Positions 39,607 through 47,707 of a stretch of DNA of 64,000 nt are shown here, piece after piece. Origin of the DNA: Virgibacillus litoralis (GTDB lineage: Bacteria; Bacillota; Bacilli; Bacillales; Amphibacillaceae); the NCBI RefSeq assembly GCF_017873675.1, contig NZ_JAGGKK010000009.1:1-64000 (forward strand). Direction: 5' to 3'. How positions within the stretch are numbered: the stretch's first letter is position 1; each line of letters opens with the position of its first letter. The translations under genes were made by a program, and so were the position numbers. The notes beneath the pieces are model-generated. The model saw nothing but the letters and a program-made list of their open reading frames with translations, was not told the origin of the DNA and searched no databases.

Positions 39607-40899
39607 GTGAAAGTAAAAATTGCTGTTTTTGGGCGCGAGAAGTTAATTGATCGCCTTACTAAATATGTTGAAGACCAAGAGGACATTGAAATTTTCCCGT
39701 TTGTTTATACTGAAGCAAAAGAGACCACTGAATTGGTCGAAAAGGCGTTTATGTGTGATATTTATTTATTTGCGGGATCATTACCGTACTTATATGCAAA
39801 AGATAAGGTAGAGAAGAAGAGACTCCCGGCAGTACAGGTTGATTTTGATGAATACATGATCTTAACTTCTTTTTACCGAGTCAGAAATCATCACAAACAG
39901 GAACTGAATCGACTTTCAATTGATGTGATGAGTCGAAGGCATGTTGATAAGGTTTTGAATGAAATGGAGTTAACCAATGAGGAAATATATACTTACAGTT
40001 ATGGAAATGATGAACCAGTAGATATTAACCGGATTGCCGGATATCATGAAAATCTATGGAATGAGGGTAAAATTGATTACGCCCTTACTTCGATCGAAGA
40101 GGTTGAGTCAATTTTGAAGGACAAGGGTATTCCAACTAGCTGTATGGAAATTCCCTTACTTAACATTGAACGCGCAGTTGAACAAGCCAAATCTATTACA
40201 ACTCTAAATCAATCTAAAAGCGCTCAAATCGTTGCTGGCTACGTTCAGATCAAAGAATTCGATTTGATTAAGTCAGTAAAAGGCGATTTTCAAGCACAGC
40301 AATTACAGCTAAAGCTACACCAAATTCTATTAAATTACTCCCAAAAAACATATGCTTCTGTTCTATCAAATGGCAATGATAAGTTTGTAATATTTGGAAC
40401 AAGAGGGATCTTGGATCACATCACCAATCATTACCGTGACTTTCCATTACTCAAGGAAATGGAGCGTGCCTTAAACACCTCGGTAGATATAGGGTTCGGT
40501 CTTGGTCTAACTGCTAAACAAGCCGAGGACAACGCAAAGTTAGCATTGGAAGCTTGTACCCAGTCAAACGATGGTACATGTTATATTGTCAATGAACGTC
40601 AAGATACCATTGGTCCGCTTGGAGTTGAAAAGGAATTTAATACATCGGAATTGTACCGTTCCTTAATCCATCAAGCTAAGCTTAACAATGAGTTATCCTA
40701 TAACTTTATAGACTTTATCGAAGTCAGAAACAATGAACCCTTTTCATCAAATGATATCGCCAGTTACTATCGGGTCACGAAGCGAAGTGCAGAGCGTACT
40801 GTTAAAAAACTATTGTCTGGTGAAGTTATTAAAATAGTTGGCGAGGAAAAACCTTATATGAAGGGACGACCACGGAAATTATTTCAATTGAATCAGTAA
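39607..40899 (+). CDS. Multidomain transcriptional regulator with GGDEF-like domain
   Basis: A 430-residue cytosolic protein. Residues 1-190 look like a ligand-binding alpha/beta domain (VKIAVFGREKLIDRL). Residues about 205-340 resemble a degenerate GGDEF/GTP-cyclohydrolase-III-like domain, ending in SVDIGFGLGLTAKQAEDNAKLA without a GGDEF catalytic loop. The last 75 residues are a helix-turn-helix (SSNDIASYYRVTKRSAERTVKKL) with a basic tail GRPRKLF. Similar tripartite regulators exist in Bacillaceae but I do not know a studied one. GTG start after AGGAGGAA. Partner of the upstream serine hydrolase gene. Confidence 0.7.
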   Translation: MKVKIAVFGREKLIDRLTKYVEDQEDIEIFPFVYTEAKETTELVEKAFMCDIYLFAGSLPYLYAKDKVEKKRLPAVQVDFDEYMILTSFYRVRNHHKQELNRLSIDVMSRRHVDKVLNEMELTNEEIYTYSYGNDEPVDINRIAGYHENLWNEGKIDYALTSIEEVESILKDKGIPTSCMEIPLLNIERAVEQAKSITTLNQSKSAQIVAGYVQIKEFDLIKSVKGDFQAQQLQLKLHQILLNYSQKTYASVLSNGNDKFVIFGTRGILDHITNHYRDFPLLKEMERALNTSVDIGFGLGLTAKQAEDNAKLALEACTQSNDGTCYIVNERQDTIGPLGVEKEFNTSELYRSLIHQAKLNNELSYNFIDFIEVRNNEPFSSNDIASYYRVTKRSAERTVKKLLSGEVIKIVGEEKPYMKGRPRKLFQLNQ

Positions 40900-41007
40900 T
40901 CGACTGTGGAAAGTGAATAGTTGCTCTGACCACTTCTATGTTTTCGGGGTGTGGGTCCGTTACTCTCCTAGGTTTAATCAGTAACAAAAAAATACCGGAA
41001 CAAAATA

Positions 41008-41067
41008 AAATCCGAACTACGATTCGAAATTCTTGAAATAGAATTCGAATTAGTTCGGATTTATTTT
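41008..41067 (+). terminator. Long terminator after the hydrolase-regulator pair
   Basis: AAATCCGAACTA-GATTCGAAATTC pairs with GAATTCGAATTAGTTCGGATTT, followed by ATTTT. Arms are over 20 bp. Confidence 0.8.
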
Positions 41068-41142
41068 GCAGTTAAGAAACTATAACAACTTTCTTACTGC
41101 ATAAGTGCAACTATGGCATCCACCAAAGGGCTTGGTGAATGT
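41068..41142 (+). repeat. Two-hairpin intergenic element, copy G
   Basis: In the plus direction: GCAGTTAAGAAA/TTTCTTACTGC hairpin, core ATAAGTGCAACTATGGC, then CATCCACC/GGTGAATG. It is the only copy in this orientation and again starts at the end of a terminator. A remnant of the GC-rich palindromic element (GCGCACCTTAGG, GCTGATGAGCCTCC) follows at 41150-41182. Confidence 0.75.
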
Positions 41143-41190
41143 CTAGTTCGCGCACCTTAGGTCGGCTGATGAGCCTCCACTGGGTTTTGC

Positions 41191-41352
41191 TTAAGATTTT
41201 TTGTTGTTAAATAAATAATTCATTATATCATCGAAGAATGTTACTGAATCGGTTATTAGAAATATAGGTAGGAGCATTATGGCTAGTACAACTGCTAGGT
41301 TGGAAACAAAAAATTTCACAAATCCTTTAAGCACACCAACCAATCTCACCAT
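41191..41352 (-). CDS. Small membrane protein, 53 residues
   Basis: An ORF MVRLVGVLKGFVKFF... with one strong transmembrane helix (about 15-33) and a polar C-terminus ending NNKKS. AAAGGAG lies immediately before the ATG and 9 nt before an in-frame TTG at 41343, so the shorter 50-residue form is more likely. No family recognised. It lies downstream of nothing obvious and could be a phage- or toxin-like peptide. Confidence 0.5.
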   Translation of the reverse strand: MVRLVGVLKGFVKFFVSNLAVVLAIMLLPIFLITDSVTFFDDIMNYLFNNKKS

Positions 41353-41441
41353 CTCCTTTATAGATATTATGAATCTGCAATAATAATAATAACCTATTTA
41401 TAATCTGATCAAACGTGCACACATCATATGGACTCGGATAC

Positions 41442-44400
41442 TTATATATTAAGAAGTTCCCGGACATCATCTTCACTTAGGCTAGACAGCATTGTTTCAC
41501 CCGGCTGGATTACCTGATCAATCAGCTCACGTTTTTTCTGCTGGAGGTCATATATTTTTTCTTCGATTGTCCCCTCTGTTATGAGGCGGATTACTTGGAC
41601 AACATTTTTCTGACCAAAACGGTGTGCACGACCTGTAGCCTGATCCTCAACTGCCGGATTCCACCATAAATCATACAGGATAACGGTGTCTGCACCAGTT
41701 AAGTTCAACCCTGTCCCACCCGCTTTAAGCGAAATGAGAAATACATTATTTTCGCCATTATTAAAACGCTCACTCATTTTTACGCGGTCCTCTGAAGCTG
41801 TTTGCCCATGTAAATAAAAGTAATCAATCTCCTCTTGTTTCAGTTTCTCAATAATTATCTCGTGCATGCTTGTGAATTGTGAGAATATCAGCATCCGCTT
41901 TCCATTTGCAATTGCATTTCGAACGGTATCCATTAACTGGTTGAGCTTTCCTGATTCTCCCTGGTAATTTTCCACAAAAACTGATGGATGGCAGCATATC
42001 TGACGCAACCTGGTTAACCCAGCCAGAATTTTCATCCTATTTTGGTTAAAGCCACTTTCCTTCATGGACTGCGCTGCTTCTTGCTGCAGATCGCGCCAAT
42101 AACCAACATACAGATCCTTTTGGTCCTTTGTTAATTCAGATACATGAACTGTTTCGATTTTATCTGGCAGCTCTTTTAATACATCTTTTTTCAGCCGTCG
42201 CAAAATAAATGGCTTTGTCAGTTTGGCAATTTTTTCATGTGATAACTGTTTAAAGCTACGTTGATTTGGCATTAGTCCGGGTAATATAACCTGAAAAATT
42301 GCCCACAGCTCGTCGATTGAATTTTCGATTGGTGTTCCACTTAAAGCAAATCTTCTACTCGCTTTAATTTCACGAATTGCTTTCGATGTCTTTGTTGCAT
42401 AGTTTTTAATATACTGTGACTCATCTAAAATTAATGTTTGGAATGATTGCTCGCGATAAAGCTCTATATCCTGCCGCAGTGTTGCATAGGATGTAATCCA
42501 TACATCCATATCAGTAAGTTCCTCAATCTTCTTCACGCGTTCTAATGGGGCTCCAGTTAGAATTGCCACATTCAAATCGGGTGCAAATTTATCACATTCA
42601 TTTTTCCAGTTGTATACAACTGATGATGGTGCAACAATCAAATGTGGTTTATCACTGGGCTCTGACAGGATATAAGCAATACTCTGTAATGTTTTTCCAA
42701 GCCCCATATCATCAGCCAGTATACCCCCAAGATAATATGCACTTAATGACTTAAACCATTGATACCCGGTCATTTGGTAATCTCGTAATGTTGCATTAAG
42801 ATTCTCCGGCAATGGATAAACCTGTTCCTCCGGGGATTTCAGCTGATGCAAAAGTTTACGAAAAGACGGGTCGTAATTCTTTTTTGTGTCAATTAACTCA
42901 TCAACCTGTGCACCACGGTAGACAGGCATTTGAACATTCCCATCGTGTAAGTCGTCTTTATGAATAACCAAATCATCAAAAAGTTGCTTCATGGAAGAAA
43001 ATTCGTCTCCCTCGAGAGAAAGTAATGCACCGCTTTGCATTCTGTAGTAGCGTTTCTTTTCCATTACAGCATTGAGAATCTGACTGATTTCTGAATCATC
43101 CACACCATCAATATCAAAGCCAATTTCAAGCAGGTTTGAAGATGATTCATGTCGTACACTCGTACTAGGCGATGGCTCATTTTCTACAATAAAGTTACGT
43201 ATCTCTGAAGTAAGGAATAGCTCGACATATTTATCAAGCAATGGCAGTACATCATATAGAAATTCATATAGACTTTCTTCATCTGCTTCGATATATAATT
43301 CTTTACCATTGTAATGAAAGTTCGCATGCTCAATAAGATGCATTATCTGCTGTTCTTTTTCAACATCACGAATAATGATGACATCATCCTGTTCACGACC
43401 GCTAAACGGATCAATCTGGTAGTCACCATAATGATATTCAAGTTTGCCGACAATCCAATCTGCCTGAACTTCCAGGTATAACTTTGCACGTAAAGGCACT
43501 TGAATTATTTCTGCTGCGACATTTTCATCTATTTGCACATCCCCGACCTTCTTAAGTGATGGAAGGACTTCGGAAATAAAAGCATCAGCCTGCTTTTTAG
43601 GAATAGGAAGGTGTTCGTTTTCTCTTCCCACCTGGGTGATTTGTTCGATAATCGGAATCTGTTCCTTCAGAGGAAAATAAAATGCACCATGTGAAAACAG
43701 CATTTGATATAGCTTGAAATAAGTCATGGAAGCCATATCGTCCATGGACAAAATCAGTTCTCCCTGTTCATTTTTCGCAAGGTCAAAATGGAATGGCAGT
43801 TCATCCTCTACAACATCGATATGCTGAAAGCTCTGATCCCTTGTCTCAACAGTGAAGTCTCGTTTAATGAGCATGTGCAATAACTGTTTTACAAGTAATG
43901 GCGGGATAACAACTGACCGTTCTGGTGAGTCCTGGTAATGATAGATGCCGCGATCAAGATATATCTTTTCATTGCGTAATACGGAATACAACAATTCAAA
44001 GATCTCCATATCCTGCTGCAGGAAATAATGTGTTTCCGGATTATATGTGAAAGTCTTTGTAAAGTAATGCTCGTTTCCTTCCATAACATCGTTTAGAAAA
44101 TCATGTGCATTTTTAACAACAAGGCATCTTTTCTCACCGACTTTTAATTCCAATAACAGATTACGTTCAAACGACCACTTGCAGTAATACTCTACATGCA
44201 GGGGTACTTTTTGGGATAACACTTCAGATGTTGGCTGAAAATTAGTTAATGATGATATGGAATCGATCAGCCAATTAGTAGTTTGATAGTTATCACCTAT
44301 TTTCCGAGGAGGATTATTTGTTTCTCTAACAGAAATTGAAATTAGAGTGGCAACAATATGCTTACACGATCCATATGTGTCAAATGCCGGGCAATCACAA

Positions 44401-44606
44401 TACGCGTCAACAGACCCCTTCGCAAAATCGGACGTATTAATTTCAACAAAATAATCCTCAGTCCCGTGTACAGTTGCAGTCCAGACTTGATAATTTATGT
44501 CATACAGTAATTCACTAACTAGGTTTTTATTGTAATACTCCAAACCGCGTCTGTAGACAACGGATGGAAACATTTTTTGTATATTGATATCACGAAAACT
44601 TTTCAA
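41442..44606 (-). CDS. SWIM zinc-finger SNF2-family helicase
   Basis: A 1054-residue DNA-dependent ATPase. N-terminal SWIM zinc-binding motif (about 66-88: CDCPAF...GSCKHIVA). A middle region (about 120-600) is the bacterial SNF2-associated domain. The two helicase lobes occupy about 600-1054: Walker A DDMGLGKTLQ, box II LILDESQYIKN, SGTPIEN, and C-terminal FSQFTSMHEII, SLKAGGTGLNLT and DLWWNPAVEDQATGRAHR. Such proteins remodel protein-DNA complexes, perhaps in repair or transcription. TTG start; ribosome site weak. Single gene. Confidence 0.92.
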   Translation of the reverse strand: MKSFRDINIQKMFPSVVYRRGLEYYNKNLVSELLYDINYQVWTATVHGTEDYFVEINTSDFAKGSVDAYCDCPAFDTYGSCKHIVATLISISVRETNNPPRKIGDNYQTTNWLIDSISSLTNFQPTSEVLSQKVPLHVEYYCKWSFERNLLLELKVGEKRCLVVKNAHDFLNDVMEGNEHYFTKTFTYNPETHYFLQQDMEIFELLYSVLRNEKIYLDRGIYHYQDSPERSVVIPPLLVKQLLHMLIKRDFTVETRDQSFQHIDVVEDELPFHFDLAKNEQGELILSMDDMASMTYFKLYQMLFSHGAFYFPLKEQIPIIEQITQVGRENEHLPIPKKQADAFISEVLPSLKKVGDVQIDENVAAEIIQVPLRAKLYLEVQADWIVGKLEYHYGDYQIDPFSGREQDDVIIIRDVEKEQQIMHLIEHANFHYNGKELYIEADEESLYEFLYDVLPLLDKYVELFLTSEIRNFIVENEPSPSTSVRHESSSNLLEIGFDIDGVDDSEISQILNAVMEKKRYYRMQSGALLSLEGDEFSSMKQLFDDLVIHKDDLHDGNVQMPVYRGAQVDELIDTKKNYDPSFRKLLHQLKSPEEQVYPLPENLNATLRDYQMTGYQWFKSLSAYYLGGILADDMGLGKTLQSIAYILSEPSDKPHLIVAPSSVVYNWKNECDKFAPDLNVAILTGAPLERVKKIEELTDMDVWITSYATLRQDIELYREQSFQTLILDESQYIKNYATKTSKAIREIKASRRFALSGTPIENSIDELWAIFQVILPGLMPNQRSFKQLSHEKIAKLTKPFILRRLKKDVLKELPDKIETVHVSELTKDQKDLYVGYWRDLQQEAAQSMKESGFNQNRMKILAGLTRLRQICCHPSVFVENYQGESGKLNQLMDTVRNAIANGKRMLIFSQFTSMHEIIIEKLKQEEIDYFYLHGQTASEDRVKMSERFNNGENNVFLISLKAGGTGLNLTGADTVILYDLWWNPAVEDQATGRAHRFGQKNVVQVIRLITEGTIEEKIYDLQQKKRELIDQVIQPGETMLSSLSEDDVRELLNI

Positions 44607-44746
44607 AACACAAGTACCCTACCTTCTACCATCTCTTTATCTATTATTGTATATGACAAGTTCTGTTTTTTAAACTAAATACTTTTACAAGGATGGGATA
44701 TTCTGGAGGAAATTATACTTTAAAGGACAAGTTTAAAGGAAGGCTC

Positions 44747-44889
44747 AGAAATTTAGGCATTCGTTAATTGGATTCTTACGAGAGCGTGATTGTATTCTAG
44801 AACACTTATACTTTGGAGCGTATGCCTGATAGATACAGCCTTAGTTGCACTTATGAAGTAAGAGCTCTCATGTGAGAGTCCTACTTCAA
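44747..44889 (-). repeat. Two-hairpin intergenic element, copy F (long-loop form)
   Basis: Minus strand: GAAGTAGGACTCTC pairs with GAGAGCTCTTACTTC, then ATAAGTGCAACTAAGGC, then a long second hairpin closed by AGGCAT/ATGCCT around some 65 nt, ending AAATTTCTGAG. The first stem differs from other copies on both arms, preserving pairing. Its 5' arm includes the yvrJ stop codon. Confidence 0.75.
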
Positions 44890-45015
44890 CTTACTTGGCA
44901 GTGCCTGGATGGATACGATTAGATCGTTAAGTTTACCTTCGATGCGGTGTAACAAATAGAATGTTACCACAATCGGAAAGCCTACTTCTGTCACAAAGGA
45001 TACCCATGTTTCCAA
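44881..45015 (-). CDS. yvrJ: YvrJ family small protein
   Basis: A 44-residue protein: LETWVSFVTEVGFPIVVTFY followed by LLHRIEGKLNDLIVSIQAL, the YvrJ family pattern of one transmembrane helix and an amphipathic tail. TTG start 8 nt after AGGAG. The family usually follows DUF1659 and DUF2922 genes, as here, but a terminator and a repeat copy separate it from them. Function unknown. Confidence 0.85.
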   Translation of the reverse strand: METWVSFVTEVGFPIVVTFYLLHRIEGKLNDLIVSIQALPSKLK

Positions 45016-45068
45016 TGAAATCACTCCTGTCTGATTTGAATTTTTACATATTTATGCTTTCATAGCTG

Positions 45069-45143
45069 TTTAGAAAACTTGGCTTATCACCAAGCCTTAG
45101 TTGCACTTATGCAGTAAGAAAGGATTTATACTTTCTCATCTGC
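45069..45143 (-). repeat. Two-hairpin intergenic element, copy B
   Basis: Minus strand: GCAGATGAGAAAG/CTTTCTTACTGC hairpin, ATAAGTGCAACTAAGG core, CTTGGTGATAAGCCAAG hairpin, TTTTCTAAA. Lies between the DUF2922 terminator and yvrJ. Confidence 0.85.
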
Positions 45144-45180
45144 TAAAAAAAGACCAAGGGCTCGAGTGCCACTGGTCTTT
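45144..45180 (-). terminator. Terminator after DUF1659-DUF2922
   Basis: AAAGACCA pairs with TGGTCTTT; on the minus strand TTTTTTT follows. Confidence 0.85.
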
Positions 45181-45211
45181 AGAACAGATAATAACGATTA
45201 TCGCTACCTTA

Positions 45212-45427
45212 TTAAGCTAGTTCAATTTCAGCTACGTTACGTTCTACGATACGTGCGCTCTTTTTTGAAACTAGACTGCCGCCTGATGATGTGAATGCGT
45301 CTTGTGTGATGATTTCGTCCATTGCGCTGGTGACAGCAGCTGGATCAACTGGTTCAACCGGGTTTTCCATTGAATATGTTACAGTTTTACCTTCGTTATT
45401 TAAAAATTTAAGTTCAAGCTTCTTCAT
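45212..45427 (-). CDS. DUF2922 family protein
   Basis: A 71-residue protein beginning KKLELKFLNNEGKTVTYSM, with the family's DPAAVTSAMDEII and a C-terminal AEIEL strand. No catalytic motif or signal. It almost always accompanies DUF1659 genes in Bacillaceae; function unknown. GGGAGGAGG lies 8 nt before the ATG. 33 nt after the DUF1659 stop. Confidence 0.92.
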   Translation of the reverse strand: MKKLELKFLNNEGKTVTYSMENPVEPVDPAAVTSAMDEIITQDAFTSSGGSLVSKKSARIVERNVAEIELA

Positions 45428-45460
45428 TATATTTCCTCCTCCCTTTTATTTTTTTATGAA

Positions 45461-45685
45461 TTATGCCTGACTAACTTCTGAGCTGTCTTTACGTTCAATA
45501 TTGTAAAGCGGACGTTCCTGAAGTCCTGCAAAAGCTGTTGCGATTGCGTACAACTGATCAGCAGTTGCAGCAGGTTTAACGTTATTAAAACTTTTGGTTT
45601 TGTAGATGATATCACCTGTTAGAATATCGTTGCCGTCATCCAGTGTTAACGTTAATTGTGTTTTAACTATTTGTGATACAGCCAT
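45461..45685 (-). CDS. DUF1659 family protein
   Basis: A 74-residue protein, MAVSQIVKTQLTLTLDDGND, with KTKSFNNVKPAATADQLYAIATAF as the family core. Start at 45685 is chosen for its AAAGGAGG at 8 nt; a GTG at 45694 overlaps that site. First gene of the DUF1659-DUF2922 unit. Confidence 0.92.
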   Translation of the reverse strand: MAVSQIVKTQLTLTLDDGNDILTGDIIYKTKSFNNVKPAATADQLYAIATAFAGLQERPLYNIERKDSSEVSQA

Positions 45686-45727
45686 GTCAATCACCTCCTT
45701 TCACTACTACTATCGTTTCTCAGCAGT

Positions 45728-45771
45728 AAAAAGTGGCATCAACTAAAAATTTATTTTTTATGCCACCTTTT
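45728..45771. terminator. Inverted repeat upstream of the DUF1659 gene
   Basis: AAAAGTGGCAT pairs with ATGCCACCTTTT around an AT-rich loop. It may be a second terminator for the MFS gene or part of the DUF1659 leader. Confidence 0.6.
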
Positions 45772-45803
45772 CGGGTTGGGCGGCGATAGTATTTATGCAT
45801 AAT

Positions 45804-45838
45804 AAAACCAAGCAGCAATTATGCAGCTGCTTGGTTTT
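45804..45838 (-). terminator. Terminator overlapping the end of the MFS gene
   Basis: AAAACCAAGCAGC pairs with GCTGCTTGGTTTT; the stem includes the last codons of the gene. Confidence 0.85.
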
Positions 45839-47018
45839 TACGCTTTGTTCTTATAAATAAATATAGGTAAAGAATAATTGAAAATAATACGGAGCCGGCG
45901 GAGGTTACATAAATTACACTATAATCAAACATATAGGCAAGCTGGCCAAATGTGATTGCACCTATTCCAACACCTAAATCGAAAAACGAAAAGAATGTAG
46001 CGTTTGCCATTCCCTTTCGATTATCAGGAGCTTTATCTACGGACCAAGCCTGTAATGCTGGCTGCACTGAACCAAATCCAAGCCCATACATTCCAGCTGC
46101 AATTAGCATAATAAATGTACTTGGCAGCCATGATAATAAAAGCATTGCACAAAAGATAAGAATTGTCCCTGGCAAAAATACATATACATGTCCCTTTTTA
46201 TCATAAATTTTCCCCGCAAAAGTCCTGGAAACCATTAGGAAAAGAGCAAATACAAGGAAGTATGATTCAATTCCAAGTATATGTTTTTCCTCAGCATATA
46301 ACGGCAGGAAGGATGTGATACCTCCAAATGTAACAGTTATAAAAAACAATAGCACTGCTGGTTGTATTGCAGTTTTTTCAAAAATATCAAATTTGACAGT
46401 GGTTGTTTTTGCTGCTAATTGATCAACCTTTTTATAACGAATTCTTGATGATAACAAAAATGCCACAAATCCTAACAAAGCACAAATCAGAAATAGTTGC
46501 GTAAAAGAAATGTGCCCAACCAATGTGAGCCCTAACGTTGGACCAAATGCGAGTGCCAGATTACTAGATAAACCAAAGTACCCCATTCCTTCACCACGTC
46601 GCTTTGGAGGAATCAGGTCTGTTGCAATCGTTCCAGTTGCGGTGGTAGACAAACCCCAGCCGACACCTTGCATAATTCGCATAATAAATAAAAACACAAT
46701 ACTTGCGGCAAATGCATAAGATCCAACAGATAATACAAAAATAGCAAGGCCTGTCATATAAACAAAACCTCTGCCCTTCGATTCCAATGCATGCCCAGCA
46801 TATGGACGGAGAAGGAGGGCTGAGAATGTAAAAACACCAACAATAACACCTATTAATTGATCACTGCCTCCTAATTCTTTGACGAAAAGCGGTAAGGTTG
46901 GAAGCGTCATTTGAAATCCTAGGAAAATGAAGAAGTTAGCCAAACAAATAAGCACGAAATCCTTTGACCAAATTTTATCCGGGATAGTTGAAGTCTTTAC
47001 CTGCGAATTTGTAGTCAT
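45819..47018 (-). CDS. MFS transporter, 12 TM
   Basis: A 399-residue major facilitator with the start VLICLANFFIFLGFQMTLPTL typical of Bacillaceae/staphylococcal efflux proteins, motif A-like GHALESKGRGFVYM after helix 2 and GLSSNLALAFGPTLG in helix 5. Substrate unknown; efflux of a small molecule or metallophore is possible for this subgroup. GGAGGGACGG precedes the ATG. Confidence 0.88.
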   Translation of the reverse strand: MTTNSQVKTSTIPDKIWSKDFVLICLANFFIFLGFQMTLPTLPLFVKELGGSDQLIGVIVGVFTFSALLLRPYAGHALESKGRGFVYMTGLAIFVLSVGSYAFAASIVFLFIMRIMQGVGWGLSTTATGTIATDLIPPKRRGEGMGYFGLSSNLALAFGPTLGLTLVGHISFTQLFLICALLGFVAFLLSSRIRYKKVDQLAAKTTTVKFDIFEKTAIQPAVLLFFITVTFGGITSFLPLYAEEKHILGIESYFLVFALFLMVSRTFAGKIYDKKGHVYVFLPGTILIFCAMLLLSWLPSTFIMLIAAGMYGLGFGSVQPALQAWSVDKAPDNRKGMANATFFSFFDLGVGIGAITFGQLAYMFDYSVIYVTSAGSVLFSIILYLYLFIRTKRKNQAAA

Positions 47019-47171
47019 TAATTTCCGTCCCTCCCTTTGATACTCAAAAACACATTATACATGGCTCATTCACGCCTGTCATTTTCCGTTTCGCAGTGTT
47101 AATACTTTTAGTTTTTGAGTTTATTCACACTAGCAGCAGAATATGGTATACTTTAATCAGATAATAAATAT

Positions 47172-47293
47172 ATTAGAACTTGGCTTATTAAAGGGAGTCT
47201 TGATGCTTTCTTAAAGCCCTTTTATACTGTGGATTGCATAAATTAGCCTAAGTTGCACATATTGTAAGAGAGTATAAAAACTTTTTCACCTGC
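47172..47293 (-). repeat. Two-hairpin intergenic element, copy D (long-loop form)
   Basis: Minus strand: GCAGGTGAAAAAG...CTCTCTTACAAT, ATATGTGCAACTTAGGCT core variant, a roughly 60 nt loop closed by GGCTAATT/AATAAGCC, ending AAGTTCTAATA. It abuts copy E head to tail. Confidence 0.65.
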
Positions 47294-47361
47294 TTAGAAA
47301 ACTTGGCTTATCGTCAATCCCCAATATAGATAAGCCTCAGGTGCACTTATGCAGTAAGACC
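47293..47361 (-). repeat. Two-hairpin intergenic element, copy E (5' truncated)
   Basis: Minus strand begins at the toxin terminator: GGTCTTACTGC, ATAAGTGCACCTGAGGC, GGCTTATC/GATAAGCC around 16 nt, AAGTTTTCTAA. The 5' arm of the first hairpin is gone, replaced by the toxin terminator. Confidence 0.7.
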
Positions 47362-47391
47362 TAAAAAGACCACAGCGTGAACTGTGGTCTC
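47362..47391 (-). terminator. Terminator of the toxin mRNA
   Basis: AGACCACAG/CTGTGGTCT hairpin followed on the minus strand by TTTTT. Confidence 0.88.
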
Positions 47392-47486
47392 TGGATAAGT
47401 GGTTCCCCTAAGGGATCAGCCATTTCTTTGCGAATAGACCTCACCCTAATATCATTTCAGGGAAAATAGGGAGGGTCTATTTTTTA
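47392..47486 (+). ncRNA. Putative antitoxin RNA (3' part), convergent with the toxin mRNA
   Basis: On the plus strand AATAGACC...GGTCTATT forms a terminator ending in TTTTTTATT at 47486. It can only serve a plus-strand RNA, and there is no plus-strand gene upstream for kilobases. That RNA would be complementary to the toxin mRNA from its stop codon (47477) to the toxin terminator, about 90-120 nt of overlap, as in TxpA/RatA and BsrG/SR4. The 5' end and promoter are not resolved; I give only the supported part. Confidence 0.55.
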
Positions 47487-47578
47487 TTGATCGTCGAAAT
47501 GATCAAGGCGAGCAATGCAATTAACATGGTACCAAAACTTCCCAGCACCATCATCACTTCATACACGCTCAGAGGCAT
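47477..47578 (-). CDS. Holin-like type I toxin (TxpA/BsrG class)
   Basis: A 33-residue peptide, MPLSVYEVMMVLGSFGTMLI followed by a hydrophobic stretch and STINKK. The SVYE start, single membrane helix and basic tail match the putative holin-like toxin family of Firmicutes. The ribosome site AAAAGGGGG is held in a CCCTTTT-GTG-AAAAGGG hairpin (47583-47599), the usual translation block of this class. The CTG two codons downstream aligns with the family Met and may be the real start. Ends in a strong terminator, with a convergent antisense RNA. Confidence 0.82.
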   Translation of the reverse strand: MPLSVYEVMMVLGSFGTMLIALLALIISTINKK

Positions 47579-47707
47579 CACCCCCTTTTCACAAAAGGGT
47601 TAGCCGACCTCCCTAAAAGAACATTATCCTTGTCCTATTATAATATGAACTTATACAATAAGAAACGTACATTCGTACCAGTTTTTACGATTTTTTAAAT
47701 TAACGGG

